Below, one piece after another: positions 18,020 through 27,040 of a DNA stretch of 64,000 nucleotides. Below the pieces are notes generated by a model. The model did no database searches, was not told the DNA's origin, and saw only the letters and a program-made list of their open reading frames with translations. The stretch lies in NCBI GenBank assembly GCA_013349325.1, contig DUZX01000011.1, forward strand, positions 1 through 64,000, in the 5' to 3' direction. A program made the translations under genes and the position numbers. This DNA comes from Desulfuromonadales bacterium (GTDB lineage Bacteria > Desulfobacterota > Desulfuromonadia > Geobacterales > Pseudopelobacteraceae). Position 1 is the first letter of the stretch; the number at the start of each line of letters is the position of its first letter.

Positions 18020-18691
18020 GTGGCCATAATAGCCGGCGCCGGTATCGTCGTAAAACTTGTACTGCTGCTTCTGCTGACATTTTCTGTTGTCTCATGGGCG
18101 ATCATTCTGTTCAAATTCTTCCAGGTGCAGCGTGCCAAGAGCGAGTCGGAACGCTTTATGGATTTCTTCTGGAAATCAAAGCGCTTTGACGCGATTGCGG
18201 CACAGGTCGATCGCTTCACCAATTCTCCCCTGACGGTGTTGTTTAATGAGGGGTATGGCGAGTTGAAAAAAGTTGTCGATGCTGACAACACGAGTGAGGG
18301 GAGCGGCTTCAGCACCGACCTGGGGGGCGTTGAAAACGTTTCCCGAGCGTTACGGAGGGCTACCAACTCCGAGATCACGCGTCTGGAAAAATACCTCACG
18401 TTTCTTGCTACCACCGGATCCACCTCGCCATTTATCGGGCTTTTCGGTACCGTGTGGGGCATCATGACCGCTTTTGAGGGGATCGGCAAAACCGGTTCCG
18501 CCTCACTGGCTGTCGTAGCTCCCGGCATTGCCGAAGCGTTGATTGCGACTGCTATTGGGCTTGTTGCCGCCATTCCGGCTGTCATGGCCTATAACCACTT
18601 TCAGCATAAGATTCGTGTCCTGATCAACGAGATGGATAGTTTCTCCACGGAATTTCTCAATATCGTTCAGCGTAATATTGCGGGGAAGTAA
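18020..18691 (+). CDS. tolQ: TolQ/ExbB-type proton channel protein
   Basis: 223 residues, GTG start after a GGAGG site. Three membrane helices (about 8-30, 130-150, 170-195) and the MotA/TolQ/ExbB signature (FIGLFGTVWGIMTAF, GIAEALIATAIGLVAAIPAVMAYN). With TolR it couples the proton gradient to the envelope Tol-Pal machine. First of a tight five-gene operon tolQ-tolR-tolA/tonB-tolB-pal. Confidence 0.93.
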   Translation: MAIIAGAGIVVKLVLLLLLTFSVVSWAIILFKFFQVQRAKSESERFMDFFWKSKRFDAIAAQVDRFTNSPLTVLFNEGYGELKKVVDADNTSEGSGFSTDLGGVENVSRALRRATNSEITRLEKYLTFLATTGSTSPFIGLFGTVWGIMTAFEGIGKTGSASLAVVAPGIAEALIATAIGLVAAIPAVMAYNHFQHKIRVLINEMDSFSTEFLNIVQRNIAGK

Positions 18692-18694
18692 ATC

Positions 18695-19108
18695 ATGGCT
18701 ATGGGTGGACAGAACAATAACCGTAGCGTCATGGCCGAAATCAACGTCACGCCGTTGGTCGATGTCATGCTGGTTCTGCTGGTAATCTTTATGGTCACCG
18801 CTCCTATGATGCAGCAGGGCGTTCAGGTTAACCTGCCGAAAGCCGATACCAAGGCGATGACCCCGGCTGAAGAGTCGGTCGTCGTTTCTGTTGATAAAGA
18901 GGGCAAGCTTTTTATCAACAAGGATCAGGTTGCGGCCAGTGATCTTCGTAACCGCCTGACGGCCATGTTTGCCGGGCGCACAAAAAAAGAGGTTTTCCTG
19001 AAAGCTGACGCTGGAGTGCCGTACGGTGAGGTAGTGCGCACCATGGCAGATATCAAAGGGGCCGGCATAGAACGCCTCGGCATGGTAACGGAACCGTCAG
19101 CACGCTAA
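18695..19108 (+). CDS. tolR: TolR/ExbD biopolymer transport protein
   Basis: 137 residues: one N-terminal helix carrying the conserved Asp in INVTPLVDVMLVLLVIFMV, then a periplasmic domain ending in DIKGAGIERLGMVTEP. Starts three bases after tolQ stops and overlaps the next gene by one base. Functions as the stator partner of TolQ. Confidence 0.94.
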   Translation: MAMGGQNNNRSVMAEINVTPLVDVMLVLLVIFMVTAPMMQQGVQVNLPKADTKAMTPAEESVVVSVDKEGKLFINKDQVAASDLRNRLTAMFAGRTKKEVFLKADAGVPYGEVVRTMADIKGAGIERLGMVTEPSAR

Positions 19109-19887
19109 TGTCGAGCCATTCCGTCGCACGCGGCACCGGCCTGAGTGTCAGTTTCATTGCATCCGCCATTATTCATCTGGCGGTTTTTTTGTTAGTGGCC
19201 TGGTATGGCAAGCTGTTTCCAATGGATAGTCCCGTGCAGGAAACCTACTACGTAGACGTGGTAAATTTGCCGGTGGCTTCACCCCAGGAGGGGACCGCAT
19301 TACAATCGGGCAGCCAGACCGAGCAAGCTGCCGTTCTGCCGCCACCACCGCCAGCTCCCAGTCCCATGCCCCTGCCCCTGCCCCTGCCGAAAGCCGCCAT
19401 ACCTGCCAAAAAGCCCGCCTCCAAAACCAGTACTGACTCTGTTGGTAACGATTCCACACTTGCAGAACGTATGGCACAGCTGCAGCGGAATCAGGAGGCT
19501 CGCCAGGAAGAAGCCGTACTGGATCGCCTGCGTGCAAAAGTAAAGAGTGCCGGCATCGGGCGTGTCGGCATGCCGAATGCTCATGGCAGCCAGGCTGGCA
19601 GCGACTACACCGCCTACCTCCAGTCGCGTCTCAAAGATGCCTTTCGTGAAACGATCAGTTTTTCCAGTAAAAACCCGGAAATGATCGTCCGCCTTTTCAT
19701 TGATAGTGACGGCAAACTGATGCGTCGCGTTACGGAAAGAAGCAGCGGTGACAAGGCCTTCGAGCTGTCTGTGCAGCGGGCAATTGACATAGCCAGTGAG
19801 AAATTCCCGGCTCCGCCTGATAAAAGAACATTTGAAAGTATTTTTGTTTTCAAACCACAGGGGATATCCCAAACTCGCAGCAAATGA
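19108..19887 (+). CDS. TolA/TonB-family energy transducer
   Basis: 259 residues. One N-terminal helix (about 13-33) is followed by a Pro-rich, then Lys/Gln-rich spacer (about 60-150) and a TonB/TolA C-terminal domain (about 165-255; YLQSRLKDAFRE...). Located in the tolA position between tolR and tolB, it most likely does the TolA job of linking TolQR to TolB/Pal, though its C-terminal domain would often be annotated as TonB. It is much shorter than E. coli TolA. Confidence 0.88.
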   Translation: MSSHSVARGTGLSVSFIASAIIHLAVFLLVAWYGKLFPMDSPVQETYYVDVVNLPVASPQEGTALQSGSQTEQAAVLPPPPPAPSPMPLPLPLPKAAIPAKKPASKTSTDSVGNDSTLAERMAQLQRNQEARQEEAVLDRLRAKVKSAGIGRVGMPNAHGSQAGSDYTAYLQSRLKDAFRETISFSSKNPEMIVRLFIDSDGKLMRRVTERSSGDKAFELSVQRAIDIASEKFPAPPDKRTFESIFVFKPQGISQTRSK

Positions 19888-19895
19888 GGATTTCT

Positions 19896-21176
19896 ATGCG
19901 TTTTTTTCTCTTCCTTGCCATAATTCTGGCGTTTCCGGCCGTTTCCGGTGCCGAATCCAGGTTTGTTGAGGTCACTGCTCCCGGTAATCGGCAGCTCAAG
20001 ATGGCGGTTGCACCCCCCCGAGCCGTTGATACCGCTCCTGATGTGCGTATCAGTCGACAAATCTCTGATGTTCTCGTATTTGATGTCACCTTGTCCGGCA
20101 TTGCTGTTGCTGAAAACCGCGAGTTGCAGCCGCTTGCGGCCGGGACGGTTATGGCTGATTCCGATTTTATCGCGTGGCAGACCGGCGGCATCGATCTGCT
20201 GGTCCGCAGCGGGTACACCGTCAACGGAGATCAGCTGACAATCGAGTTTAGGCTCTTTGACGTAGCCAGTCGAAAAATGGTAACGGCCAAGCGCTATCTC
20301 GGTACTTCCAAAGATCTGCGCCGCTTTGCGCATTCCTTTGCGGATGAGATTCTGCGCGCTTTCACAGGTGAAAAAGGGTGTTTCACCACCAGAATCGCCT
20401 ACGTCACGACCAAAACCGGAAATAAGGAGATCTGGATCATGGATTGGGATGGTAACAATCCCTTGCCGTTGACCAGAAACGGCTCTATTAATCTCAATCC
20501 TGACTTTTCGCCGGATGGCCGGGAAATACTTTTTACCTCCTATAAACGCGGTAACCCGGACCTCTACAAGCGGGCACTGTCCAGCCCGGTAGAAATACCG
20601 CTTTCACGGCGCTCAGGCCTCAATATCACCGGAAACTGGTCGCCGGACGGTACTAAAATTGCCTTGGCACTCAGTAAAGATGGCGATGCCGAGATCTATA
20701 CGATTGCCCGCGATGGTAGCAAGCCGGTGCGGCTGACAATCAATCCTGCACTCGATCTCTATCCGAGCTGGTCGCCGGATGGCAAGCAGATCGCGTTTCT
20801 ATCGGATCGTCTGGGAAAACCACAGATATTTGTGATGGCGTCTGATGGTGGCGGTGTCAGGCGACTGACGACTTCAGGCGCCTATAATGTCAATCCGCGC
20901 TGGTCGCCAAAAGGTGACAAGATCGCGTACGCACGTATGCAGGGGGGCAGTTTCCAGATATTTGTGATTTCACCGGATGGTGGCGGCGATACTCAGCTGA
21001 CCAGTGAAGGGAGTAACGAGAATCCCGCCTGGTCGCCGGATGGGCGCTTTATCACGTTCAGTTCAAAGCGAAGTTCCGGTGATGGAATCTACGTTATGCG
21101 CTGCGACGGTACTGCTCAAATCAGAGTTGCGCAGGGTAAAGGTTCTTTTTTCCAGCCGATCTGGTCGCCGCGCTGA
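19896..21176 (+). CDS. tolB: TolB periplasmic beta-propeller protein
   Basis: 426 residues from the ATG at 19896: a signal peptide (MRFFLFLAIILAFPAVSGA), an N-terminal alpha/beta domain to about 155, then a six-bladed propeller with repeated WSPDG motifs. An upstream in-frame ATG at 19884 overlaps the previous stop, but GAGG six bases before 19896 and the neat signal peptide favour the later start. TolB docks to Pal and colicin/TolA partners in the periplasm. Confidence 0.94.
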   Translation: MRFFLFLAIILAFPAVSGAESRFVEVTAPGNRQLKMAVAPPRAVDTAPDVRISRQISDVLVFDVTLSGIAVAENRELQPLAAGTVMADSDFIAWQTGGIDLLVRSGYTVNGDQLTIEFRLFDVASRKMVTAKRYLGTSKDLRRFAHSFADEILRAFTGEKGCFTTRIAYVTTKTGNKEIWIMDWDGNNPLPLTRNGSINLNPDFSPDGREILFTSYKRGNPDLYKRALSSPVEIPLSRRSGLNITGNWSPDGTKIALALSKDGDAEIYTIARDGSKPVRLTINPALDLYPSWSPDGKQIAFLSDRLGKPQIFVMASDGGGVRRLTTSGAYNVNPRWSPKGDKIAYARMQGGSFQIFVISPDGGGDTQLTSEGSNENPAWSPDGRFITFSSKRSSGDGIYVMRCDGTAQIRVAQGKGSFFQPIWSPR

Positions 21177-21308
21177 TAGAGGCTGTATTGTAGCGCTGCA
21201 ATATTTATTTATAATTAGTAGTTGCAATAACAGCTTGTTAGGTGTAGGCTCCGCAACGTTAAAATTTTCAGGGCAAAATGCCTCATTTTATTGAAGAAGG
21301 AGAATGGT

Positions 21309-21887
21309 ATGAAAAAAAACATGATTTTATTATTGGCCGGTGTCAGTCTGTTTGCGCTACTGTCCGGTGGTTGTGCTAACAAGGAAGTTGTCAAGGGGGA
21401 AGAATCCGTTGTTCCTACCCAGTCCCAGCCGTTAAAGCAGGCAGTGGCACAGCCGGCTGCAGCTCCTGTTCAGCAGTCGCATCCGACTTCGCAGCCTGCT
21501 GTCGTCGCAGCACAACCGGCTCAGCAGCAGTCCACTCCGGTAATAACCGGAAAAACCAGTTTTGAGACGGTCTATTTTGATTTTGACAAAGCGGATCTAC
21601 GTCAGGATGCTCGCTCAGCACTCTCCAAGAATTCCGAAGCTATCAAAGCTTTGGCTGGAGCTAAAGTACAGATTGAAGGGCACTGCGATGAGCGCGGCTC
21701 GGCTGAATACAACCTTGCCTTGGGTGAGCGCCGTGCCAAATCAGCACTACAGTATCTGACAACAACAGGTGTAAAAGGCGACCAGCTCTCTATCATCAGC
21801 TATGGTAAAGAGAAACCTGCCGTTCAGGGTAATGATGAATCCGCTTGGGCCAAGAATCGTCGCGCAGAGTTTGTTGTTGTAAAATAG
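21309..21887 (+). CDS. pal: Peptidoglycan-associated lipoprotein Pal
   Basis: 192 residues: lipoprotein signal with lipobox LSGGC (about 22-26), a Gln/Pro/Ala linker, then an OmpA-like domain (about 85-190) with EGHCDERGSAEYNLALGERRA, the peptidoglycan-binding signature. AAGGAG lies before the ATG at 21309. An in-frame TTG at 21291 is not needed. A terminator follows, so this ends the tol-pal operon; the usual YbgF/CpoB gene is absent here. Confidence 0.95.
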   Translation: MKKNMILLLAGVSLFALLSGGCANKEVVKGEESVVPTQSQPLKQAVAQPAAAPVQQSHPTSQPAVVAAQPAQQQSTPVITGKTSFETVYFDFDKADLRQDARSALSKNSEAIKALAGAKVQIEGHCDERGSAEYNLALGERRAKSALQYLTTTGVKGDQLSIISYGKEKPAVQGNDESAWAKNRRAEFVVVK

Positions 21888-21912
21888 GCCGTAACCGTTT
21901 TATTAACTTTAG

Positions 21913-21956
21913 ACCATATAGAAACACTCTTGACTGGTGTTTCTATATGGTTTTTT
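21913..21956 (+). terminator. Terminator after pal
   Basis: A perfect 15-bp stem (21913-21927 with 21937-21951) around a nine-base loop, followed by TTTTT. Confidence 0.92.
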
Positions 21957-21984
21957 GTTGCATGAAACAGCACAGGAGATGTTC

Positions 21985-22416
21985 ATGTTCTGGTCCAGAA
22001 AAGCACAGTCATTGCAGGTTCCAACTGAGCTGAGTGAACGCTGTCAACACGAGGCTGAGGCGCTCTACCGTTCCGGTTCGCATCATTGCGCCGAAGCGGT
22101 TGTGGAGGCCATTCGTAAAAACTTTGCACCTGACGTTCCGGAAGCAGTTGTCGAAACAGTTTCCGGCTTCGGAGGCGGCTCCGGTACCGGCTGTATCTGC
22201 GGTGCGGTCTCCGGCGGTACGGTTGCGTTGGGCCTGGTGTTGCGGGACAAAAAGGCCGCAACCCACCTGACCAAGGAGCTGCATATCTGGTTCAAGGAGA
22301 AGTACGGAGTGACCTGTTGCAAAACTATTCGAACGACGCATAAGGGGGCTTGCCCCAAGCTGACAGGTGAGGTCGCGGGGAAAATTGCCGAAATGCTTAA
22401 CAGTAAATCCTCTTAA
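21985..22416 (+). CDS. C_GCAxxG_C_C family redox protein
   Basis: 143 residues from the ATG at 21985, which has AGGAG six bases upstream. The segment FGGGSGTGCICGAVSGGTVALG carries the GxGC-x-CGA pattern that names the family, and CC plus a later Cys complete its Cys set. Members are small proteins of anaerobes, thought to bind a metal or act in redox chemistry, but no reaction is established. It lies between the pal terminator and the promoter of the DksA-like gene. Confidence 0.8.
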   Translation: MFWSRKAQSLQVPTELSERCQHEAEALYRSGSHHCAEAVVEAIRKNFAPDVPEAVVETVSGFGGGSGTGCICGAVSGGTVALGLVLRDKKAATHLTKELHIWFKEKYGVTCCKTIRTTHKGACPKLTGEVAGKIAEMLNSKSS

Positions 22417-22440
22417 ATCTACCCTGTTTTGAGAGCGTGC

Positions 22441-22469
22441 TTGACATTGCGTTCTTTTTTTGTGATAGT
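22441..22469 (+). promoter_or_regulatory. Promoter of the DksA-like gene
   Basis: TTGACA (22441-22446), 17 bases, GATAGT (22464-22469), 56 bases before the ATG at 22525. Confidence 0.6.
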
Positions 22470-22524
22470 TTGCCGCCATTTTTCAGGTAAAGCGACTCTA
22501 CTCAATGTGCGGAGATGAAACAAT

Positions 22525-23247
22525 ATGGCAATAAAATCGACATCGCAGCAGGCATCGGCCCCGAAATCCTCAAAAACATTGTCAGAAACTACTGCTTCAG
22601 ATTCTGGTAAACCTCGTAAAGCTTCGGAGGCACCTCTGAAAACCGAATCGACCTCTACGGTAAAAAGCAGGAAAGCGGCGCTCACGCCTGTCGCACATTC
22701 GGATCAACCTGCCGAAATTGAAACGATACAATCCACTACGCCTGGTTCCGTTGAATCTGTGCAGGCTGTCGCTGCTGCTGCGTCACCGGCAGAGCTCAAG
22801 GAGGCAGTTCCCGGTTCTCCCAAGGACAAAAAATGGCTTGAGATCAGGCTCATCCTCGAAAAAATCAAAGAGGATACGCTGACTGAAATTAGAAAAGCGG
22901 TCAAAAAAGGGACCGAGGCGGTTGCCGCCATTGAACCGGGCGGAGATATCTATGACCAGGCCTCATCTGAACGCGACAGGGAATTGGGATTGCTGCTGGG
23001 GGATCGAGAACGCGAAAAAATTCACAGCATCGACGAAGCTCTGCTGCGTATTGATGACGGTGATTATGGCATTTGCGAAGAGTGCGACGAGGAAATACCG
23101 CTTGGCAGGCTCAAAGCGATGCCGTTTGCGCGTCACTGTGTAAAATGCAAAACTGACATCGAGAGACTTCAGGCGCAAACCAAGCGGGTTGAAGAGGAAC
23201 GTGCCTATCGCGAAATTCCTATGGGGGGCGAAGAAGAGGAAGGGTAA
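22525..23247 (+). CDS. DksA/TraR-family zinc-finger protein with a long disordered N-terminus
   Basis: 240 residues. The last ~130 form a DksA-type unit: a coiled coil (about 110-175), DDGDYGICEECDEEIPLGRLKAMP, and the second Cys pair CVKC of the C4 zinc finger. DksA proteins enter the RNA polymerase secondary channel and work with ppGpp. The acidic coiled-coil tip is not exactly the E. coli DxxDxA. The first ~100 residues are Ser/Thr/Ala/Lys-rich and low-complexity, an extension not found in the compact E. coli protein. Confidence 0.85.
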   Translation: MAIKSTSQQASAPKSSKTLSETTASDSGKPRKASEAPLKTESTSTVKSRKAALTPVAHSDQPAEIETIQSTTPGSVESVQAVAAAASPAELKEAVPGSPKDKKWLEIRLILEKIKEDTLTEIRKAVKKGTEAVAAIEPGGDIYDQASSERDRELGLLLGDREREKIHSIDEALLRIDDGDYGICEECDEEIPLGRLKAMPFARHCVKCKTDIERLQAQTKRVEEERAYREIPMGGEEEEG

Positions 23248-23252
23248 CTCGG

Positions 23253-24395
23253 TTAAGGCTTCTTCCTTCCGGATAGAGTCGTCAGAATCTTCAGCAATAG
23301 GCCGCGTCTGACGGCCATGGCGTCATGCGGACAGAGCTCTCGGCAGCACCAGCAGCGAATACAACGCGCCTTGTCAATAGACAGCGCGTTGTTTTGTATC
23401 GTAATGGCGGCCGGCGGACATGCGTTACGGCATACGCCGCATAACACGCATTTTTTTGTGTCGGCAGCCGGAAATGCAAGCAGATTCTGTTTCATCACTT
23501 TTTTGAGAAATCCCGGGAGGCCGAACTGTACATCCAGGCCGCCTGGTAGTCGGAAGCGTGCCCCGACAAGCGTATCAAGCGCCGGTCCATATATCGTGAT
23601 GTCTTCCAGCCGTGAACCTGGCAGCTGCATGCGTTCGGCTTCTCGTTCAAGCGGCAGCAGATCCGCATCCAGGCCAGCCAGTCTGGCCGCCACAACATCA
23701 ACGGCAACCGGATTGACCCCCGCTATCAAAATCCCCCGTTGTACAGGGTCCCCGCTACCTGGTCCATTTCCCTCCATAGCGACTATCGCGTCGACAATAT
23801 TAAGGGCCGGCTTTTTTAAGAGATAAATCTCCAGCAGCAGCCTGGCGAACAGCTCCTGTGATGTCCCCGCTTTAAGATGCCAGGCGGCTTTCTGGGTTCC
23901 AACAACCGCGCCAAACAGATTTTTCACGGCACAGGTCATAGTCATCATCTCGTGAGTCTTTAATTTGGGCAGATTTATTATTTTGTCGGCATCCAGATAA
24001 GCGCGAGCGAGCTGGATCCGGTGGAACATTCCTGTAGAAGGGAATTCAACGCTGTCGGTGAATTCTACCAGAGCAGTGCCGCTCGCCGCTGCAGCAGCGG
24101 CAATTCCGCTTTTTTGCGCAACCCTCCGAAAACCGCCAATACCGGGGCTGTCACCAATCAGTGCAATTCCGCCAGCTTCTGTTACAAGCTCGGCAACCAC
24201 CTGAACCAACGCGGGATGGGTCGTTACGGCCTGTTCCGGGCTTTTCGCCGCCAGCAGATTTGGTTTGATCAGAACCCGCTCCCCTCGCGACACAATAGCG
24301 GCCATACCCCCCAAAGGCTTCAGTAATGTGATTATATTCTGTTTCAGGGCAACCAACTCATAGTCGGGAGTTTGCAGCAATGATACTGTTTGCAC
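23253..24395 (-). CDS. DUF362 protein with two [4Fe-4S] clusters
   Basis: 380 residues. The N-terminal ~290 have the DUF362 features VLIKPNLL, IGDSPG and KLKTHEMMTMTCAVKNLFG. The C-terminus has two ferredoxin motifs, CVLCGVCRNACPPAAI and CIRCWCCRELCPHDAM. Such proteins are common in anaerobes; their reaction is unknown. Stop lies six bases from the converging DksA-like gene. A likely role in iron-sulfur redox chemistry is inference only. Confidence 0.85.
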   Translation of the reverse strand: MQTVSLLQTPDYELVALKQNIITLLKPLGGMAAIVSRGERVLIKPNLLAAKSPEQAVTTHPALVQVVAELVTEAGGIALIGDSPGIGGFRRVAQKSGIAAAAAASGTALVEFTDSVEFPSTGMFHRIQLARAYLDADKIINLPKLKTHEMMTMTCAVKNLFGAVVGTQKAAWHLKAGTSQELFARLLLEIYLLKKPALNIVDAIVAMEGNGPGSGDPVQRGILIAGVNPVAVDVVAARLAGLDADLLPLEREAERMQLPGSRLEDITIYGPALDTLVGARFRLPGGLDVQFGLPGFLKKVMKQNLLAFPAADTKKCVLCGVCRNACPPAAITIQNNALSIDKARCIRCWCCRELCPHDAMAVRRGLLLKILTTLSGRKKP

Positions 24396-24505
24396 GCGCT
24401 CTTTCCTTGTAACGGTATTTTATTAGTAGCTCAACAGATGTAACTGATATAGTATTCATAACAATTAATCAATACCCGCACCGTATTCCGGGGGTGATGC
24501 TCGCT

Positions 24506-25753
24506 ATGTCCGGCTTGTTTGAGCAGTTTGATATTTCTCTACTGTATGTCGAAGACGAACCGACTACGCGCGAACAGTTGTCTGCAATGCTGGCGCACGT
24601 GGTACGCACTCTGTACGTAGCCCCGGACGGCAGCAGCGGGTTGGAGCTGTTTAGCGCCCATGTTCCTGACGTTGTTGTGACGGACATCCTGATGCCCGGC
24701 ATAGATGGCCTTGAGATGTCACGTCGTATCCGTATAATCGATCCTGATGCACAGATTATTGTCCTTACCGCCTACTATGAGACCGAACATCTGTTGCAAT
24801 GTATTTCAACCGGCATTACCCACTTTATTCACAAACCTGTTGATATCAGGAAACTGATGTATGAACTCAGGCTGTGCAACGACTACATCCAGATGAAGCG
24901 CTGCCTACAGAAACAGGAAGATCAGATTCGTCTGCTTTCGCAGGCGATGGAGCAGGCCCCGATTCTTTTCGTTATGACTGCTTTGGACGGAACCATCGAA
25001 TATGTCAACGAAATGTTTTGCACTGTAACCGGCTTTGATAAACAGGATGTTATCGGCCAGACACCGCGCATTCTCAGGTCTGGCTTCAATTCACCGGAAC
25101 TGTACCAGGAACTCTGGGGTACCATTAAGGCCGGAAAAGAGTGGGAAGGCGAGCTCACAAACCGGCGCAAAGATGGTCAGATCTATTGGGAATCGGTCAG
25201 AATAAGTCCGATGAGGGATTCACACGGCTGCGTCACCAAGTATCTGAAGGTTGCCCTGGATGTTACCGATCGAAAAATGTACGAAGAAAACCTGCACTAT
25301 TTAAGCACGCATGATTCTCTGACAGCTCTTTATAACCGGGTCTATTTTGACGCAGAAATGAGGCGGCTTGCCGCAAGCCGTGAATTCCCGGTCAGTATAA
25401 TCGTCGCAGACATTGATGGCCTCAAAATAGTCAATGATACCTACGGGCATGATGCGGGCGATCAGCTGATCCGGACGGTTGCCGATACCCTTATTTCTGC
25501 CTTCCGGGCTTCAGATGTTGTCTCGCGAATCGGTGGCGATGAATTTGCCGTCTTGCTGCCGGGCGCAGATCAGGGCACTGTCAAGGAGGCGGTTGATCGC
25601 ATTTCCGGCATGTTTGAGCTCCATCGCTCTCAATTGCAGGGGGGCGGTCTCTCTCTGGGCTTTGCGACGGCTGAATGCGGCGAAGCGTTGACCGCCTGCC
25701 TGAAGCAGGCTGATGAGCAGATGTATATCCAAAAATACAGCAAAAGACGTTAG
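24506..25753 (+). CDS. Response regulator with PAS and diguanylate cyclase domains
   Basis: About 415 residues. A receiver domain (first ~125; VEDEP, phospho-acceptor Asp in VVTDILMPG, Lys in HKPVD) is followed by a PAS domain (~145-265, with TGFDKQDVIGQTPRIL) and a GGDEF domain. The GGDEF motif is intact (SRIGGDEFAVL), and RASD five residues before it is the RxxD inhibitory site, so it should make c-di-GMP (or, in Geobacter Hypr-type enzymes, cGAMP) with product feedback. Earlier starts at 24494/24497 exist; the G-rich site favours 24506. No cognate kinase is adjacent. Confidence 0.88.
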   Translation: MSGLFEQFDISLLYVEDEPTTREQLSAMLAHVVRTLYVAPDGSSGLELFSAHVPDVVVTDILMPGIDGLEMSRRIRIIDPDAQIIVLTAYYETEHLLQCISTGITHFIHKPVDIRKLMYELRLCNDYIQMKRCLQKQEDQIRLLSQAMEQAPILFVMTALDGTIEYVNEMFCTVTGFDKQDVIGQTPRILRSGFNSPELYQELWGTIKAGKEWEGELTNRRKDGQIYWESVRISPMRDSHGCVTKYLKVALDVTDRKMYEENLHYLSTHDSLTALYNRVYFDAEMRRLAASREFPVSIIVADIDGLKIVNDTYGHDAGDQLIRTVADTLISAFRASDVVSRIGGDEFAVLLPGADQGTVKEAVDRISGMFELHRSQLQGGGLSLGFATAECGEALTACLKQADEQMYIQKYSKRR

Positions 25754-25838
25754 CAGGCGCAGTGAGCTGTTTTGGAGCTGTTGACAGGTCGGTATCCCCG
25801 GCTTTATCTTTTGTTTTAATGCAGAAAGCAAAAAAGTA

Positions 25839-25867
25839 TTGACACTGGTTCAATATCGTTGTATTAA
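25839..25867 (+). promoter_or_regulatory. Promoter of the tRNA-Lys pair
   Basis: TTGACA (25839-25844), 17 bases, TATTAA (25862-25867), 14 bases before the first tRNA: the close spacing expected for a stable-RNA promoter. Confidence 0.75.
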
Positions 25868-25880
25868 ATCGATTCTTCAT

Positions 25881-25956
25881 GAGCCGCTAGCTCAGTCGGT
25901 AGAGCACCTGACTTTTAATCAGGTGGTCGCCAGTTCGACCCTGGCGCGGCTCACCA
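25881..25956 (+). tRNA. tRNA-Lys (anticodon TTT)
   Basis: 76 bases including an encoded CCA. Acceptor stem GAGCCGC/GCGGCTC, D arm AGCTCAGTCGGTAGAGC, anticodon stem CCTGA/TCAGG with loop CTTTTAA, and T arm with GTTCGAC all fold. Reads AAA/AAG. Confidence 0.97.
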
Positions 25957-26006
25957 TTAATTCCGAGGGGCATGGTTATTTACCAGGTCCCCTTGTTTTT
26001 CTTTTT

Positions 26007-26082
26007 GGGCACATAGCTTAGCTGGTAGAGCAGCCGACTCTTAATCGGCAGGTCGTTGGTTCGATCCCAACTGTGCCCACCA
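26007..26082 (+). tRNA. tRNA-Lys (anticodon CTT)
   Basis: 76 bases with encoded CCA. Acceptor stem GGGCACA/TGTGCCC, D arm AGCTTAGCTGGTAGAGC, anticodon stem GCCGA/TCGGC with loop CTCTTAA, T loop GTTCGAT. Reads AAG. Same transcript as the TTT isoacceptor 50 bases upstream. Confidence 0.97.
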
Positions 26083-26089
26083 TAAATAT

Positions 26090-26121
26090 AAGGGGCTAGC
26101 CAAAAGCTAGCCCCTTTTTTA
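26090..26121 (+). terminator. Terminator of the tRNA transcript
   Basis: An 11-bp perfect stem AAGGGGCTAGC/GCTAGCCCCTT with loop CAAAA, followed by TTTT. Three near-copies of a TATGTCTTTTTT-type repeat follow. Confidence 0.92.
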
Positions 26122-26477
26122 TGTCTTTTTTATGTCTTTTTTATCGTAATGCCATGTTAAGGTTACAGAAATTACAAATTTTCCGTTTTAGGATGTATCG
26201 TTATATCCCACCAGTGTATAACCAGGTGATCGTTGCAAGCGTTGTTCAAGTTCTCCTTTTTTTCACCACAAACCTTGATGCCTTTCGCATACTGCATGTG
26301 CGCCCTGCCTTTCTGGTCGAAGTAATCCGATATTTTGAGCAACAGGCAAAAATGGTAACGGAAGGGCAATGGCCGGAATTTGAACTGACTGGGACGATTT
26401 CATCTTCAGAAAACATTTGCAGATGAGATCGTTTTGGTGCGATAACCTGACAAGATGATCACCGGAGGTACCTAATT
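26122..26477. other. Gene-free region after the tRNA genes
   Basis: 356 bases with no gene I can support. Weak overlapping frames occur on both strands (plus 26121-26426, minus 26172-26369), neither with a ribosome site or family likeness. The first ~40 bases are T-rich short repeats; only a ribosome site (GGAGGT, ~26463) for the next gene is clear. Its position beside tRNA genes would suit a decayed insertion, but no integrase or att repeat is visible. Confidence 0.5.
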
Positions 26478-27038
26478 ATGACGCAGCAGCCGGAAATACT
26501 ACATTACGCCGTTTCAGTAGTTGGCAAGGACCGCCCCGGCATCGTGGCCGGGGTCACCGAAGGGCTCTTCAACTTGGGATGCAACATCGCCGATTCCAGC
26601 TGCACCATGCTGGCCGGTGAATTTGCCATGATTCTGATCGTTTCTCTCAAAAGTCCGTTCAGCAAAACACGGCTGATCGACGAGTTGAAGCCGGTCTGCG
26701 CAAAGATGGGCATGACGCTGGGGGTGCGCACTCTGCATCAGGATGAGGTGGCCCGCCAGGAATCGGACGGAGAAATCTGTATGATCTCGGTCTATGGCGC
26801 CGACCAACCGGGTATTGTCTACCGTGTGACCCGTGAACTGGCGGCCTGCAACGTTAATATTACCGATCTGAACACAAAGCTGATCGGTACGCCTGAAGAG
26901 CCGGTCTATGTCATGATGCTGGAAGTAGCCCTGCCGGAGGGGCAGAACGCTGAAGGGGTCGAACAACTGCTGGCAGATTTGAAAAGCGAGCTGAAAGTGG
27001 AGATCGGTGTACGTGTCGTAACACCGGTGGCGTTCTAA
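26478..27038 (+). CDS. Tandem ACT-domain protein, GcvR-like
   Basis: 186 residues with two ACT domains (about 9-85 and 97-180), each starting with a DRPGI/DQPGI ligand-site motif (VVGKDRPGIVAGVT; VYGADQPGIVYRVT). This is the layout of GcvR, the accessory regulator of glycine cleavage, and of other regulatory ACT proteins. No GcvA or gcv genes are in the window, so the amino acid sensed is unknown. GGAGGT precedes the ATG. It is first of a probable operon with def and the AMMECR1 gene. Confidence 0.82.
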   Translation: MTQQPEILHYAVSVVGKDRPGIVAGVTEGLFNLGCNIADSSCTMLAGEFAMILIVSLKSPFSKTRLIDELKPVCAKMGMTLGVRTLHQDEVARQESDGEICMISVYGADQPGIVYRVTRELAACNVNITDLNTKLIGTPEEPVYVMMLEVALPEGQNAEGVEQLLADLKSELKVEIGVRVVTPVAF

Positions 27039-27040
27039 TC

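Noticed and set aside
26121-26426. Possible 101-residue gene downstream of the tRNA genes
   Set aside because: It starts in the T-rich tail after the terminator, has no ribosome site and competes with a minus-strand frame; no family likeness on either strand.
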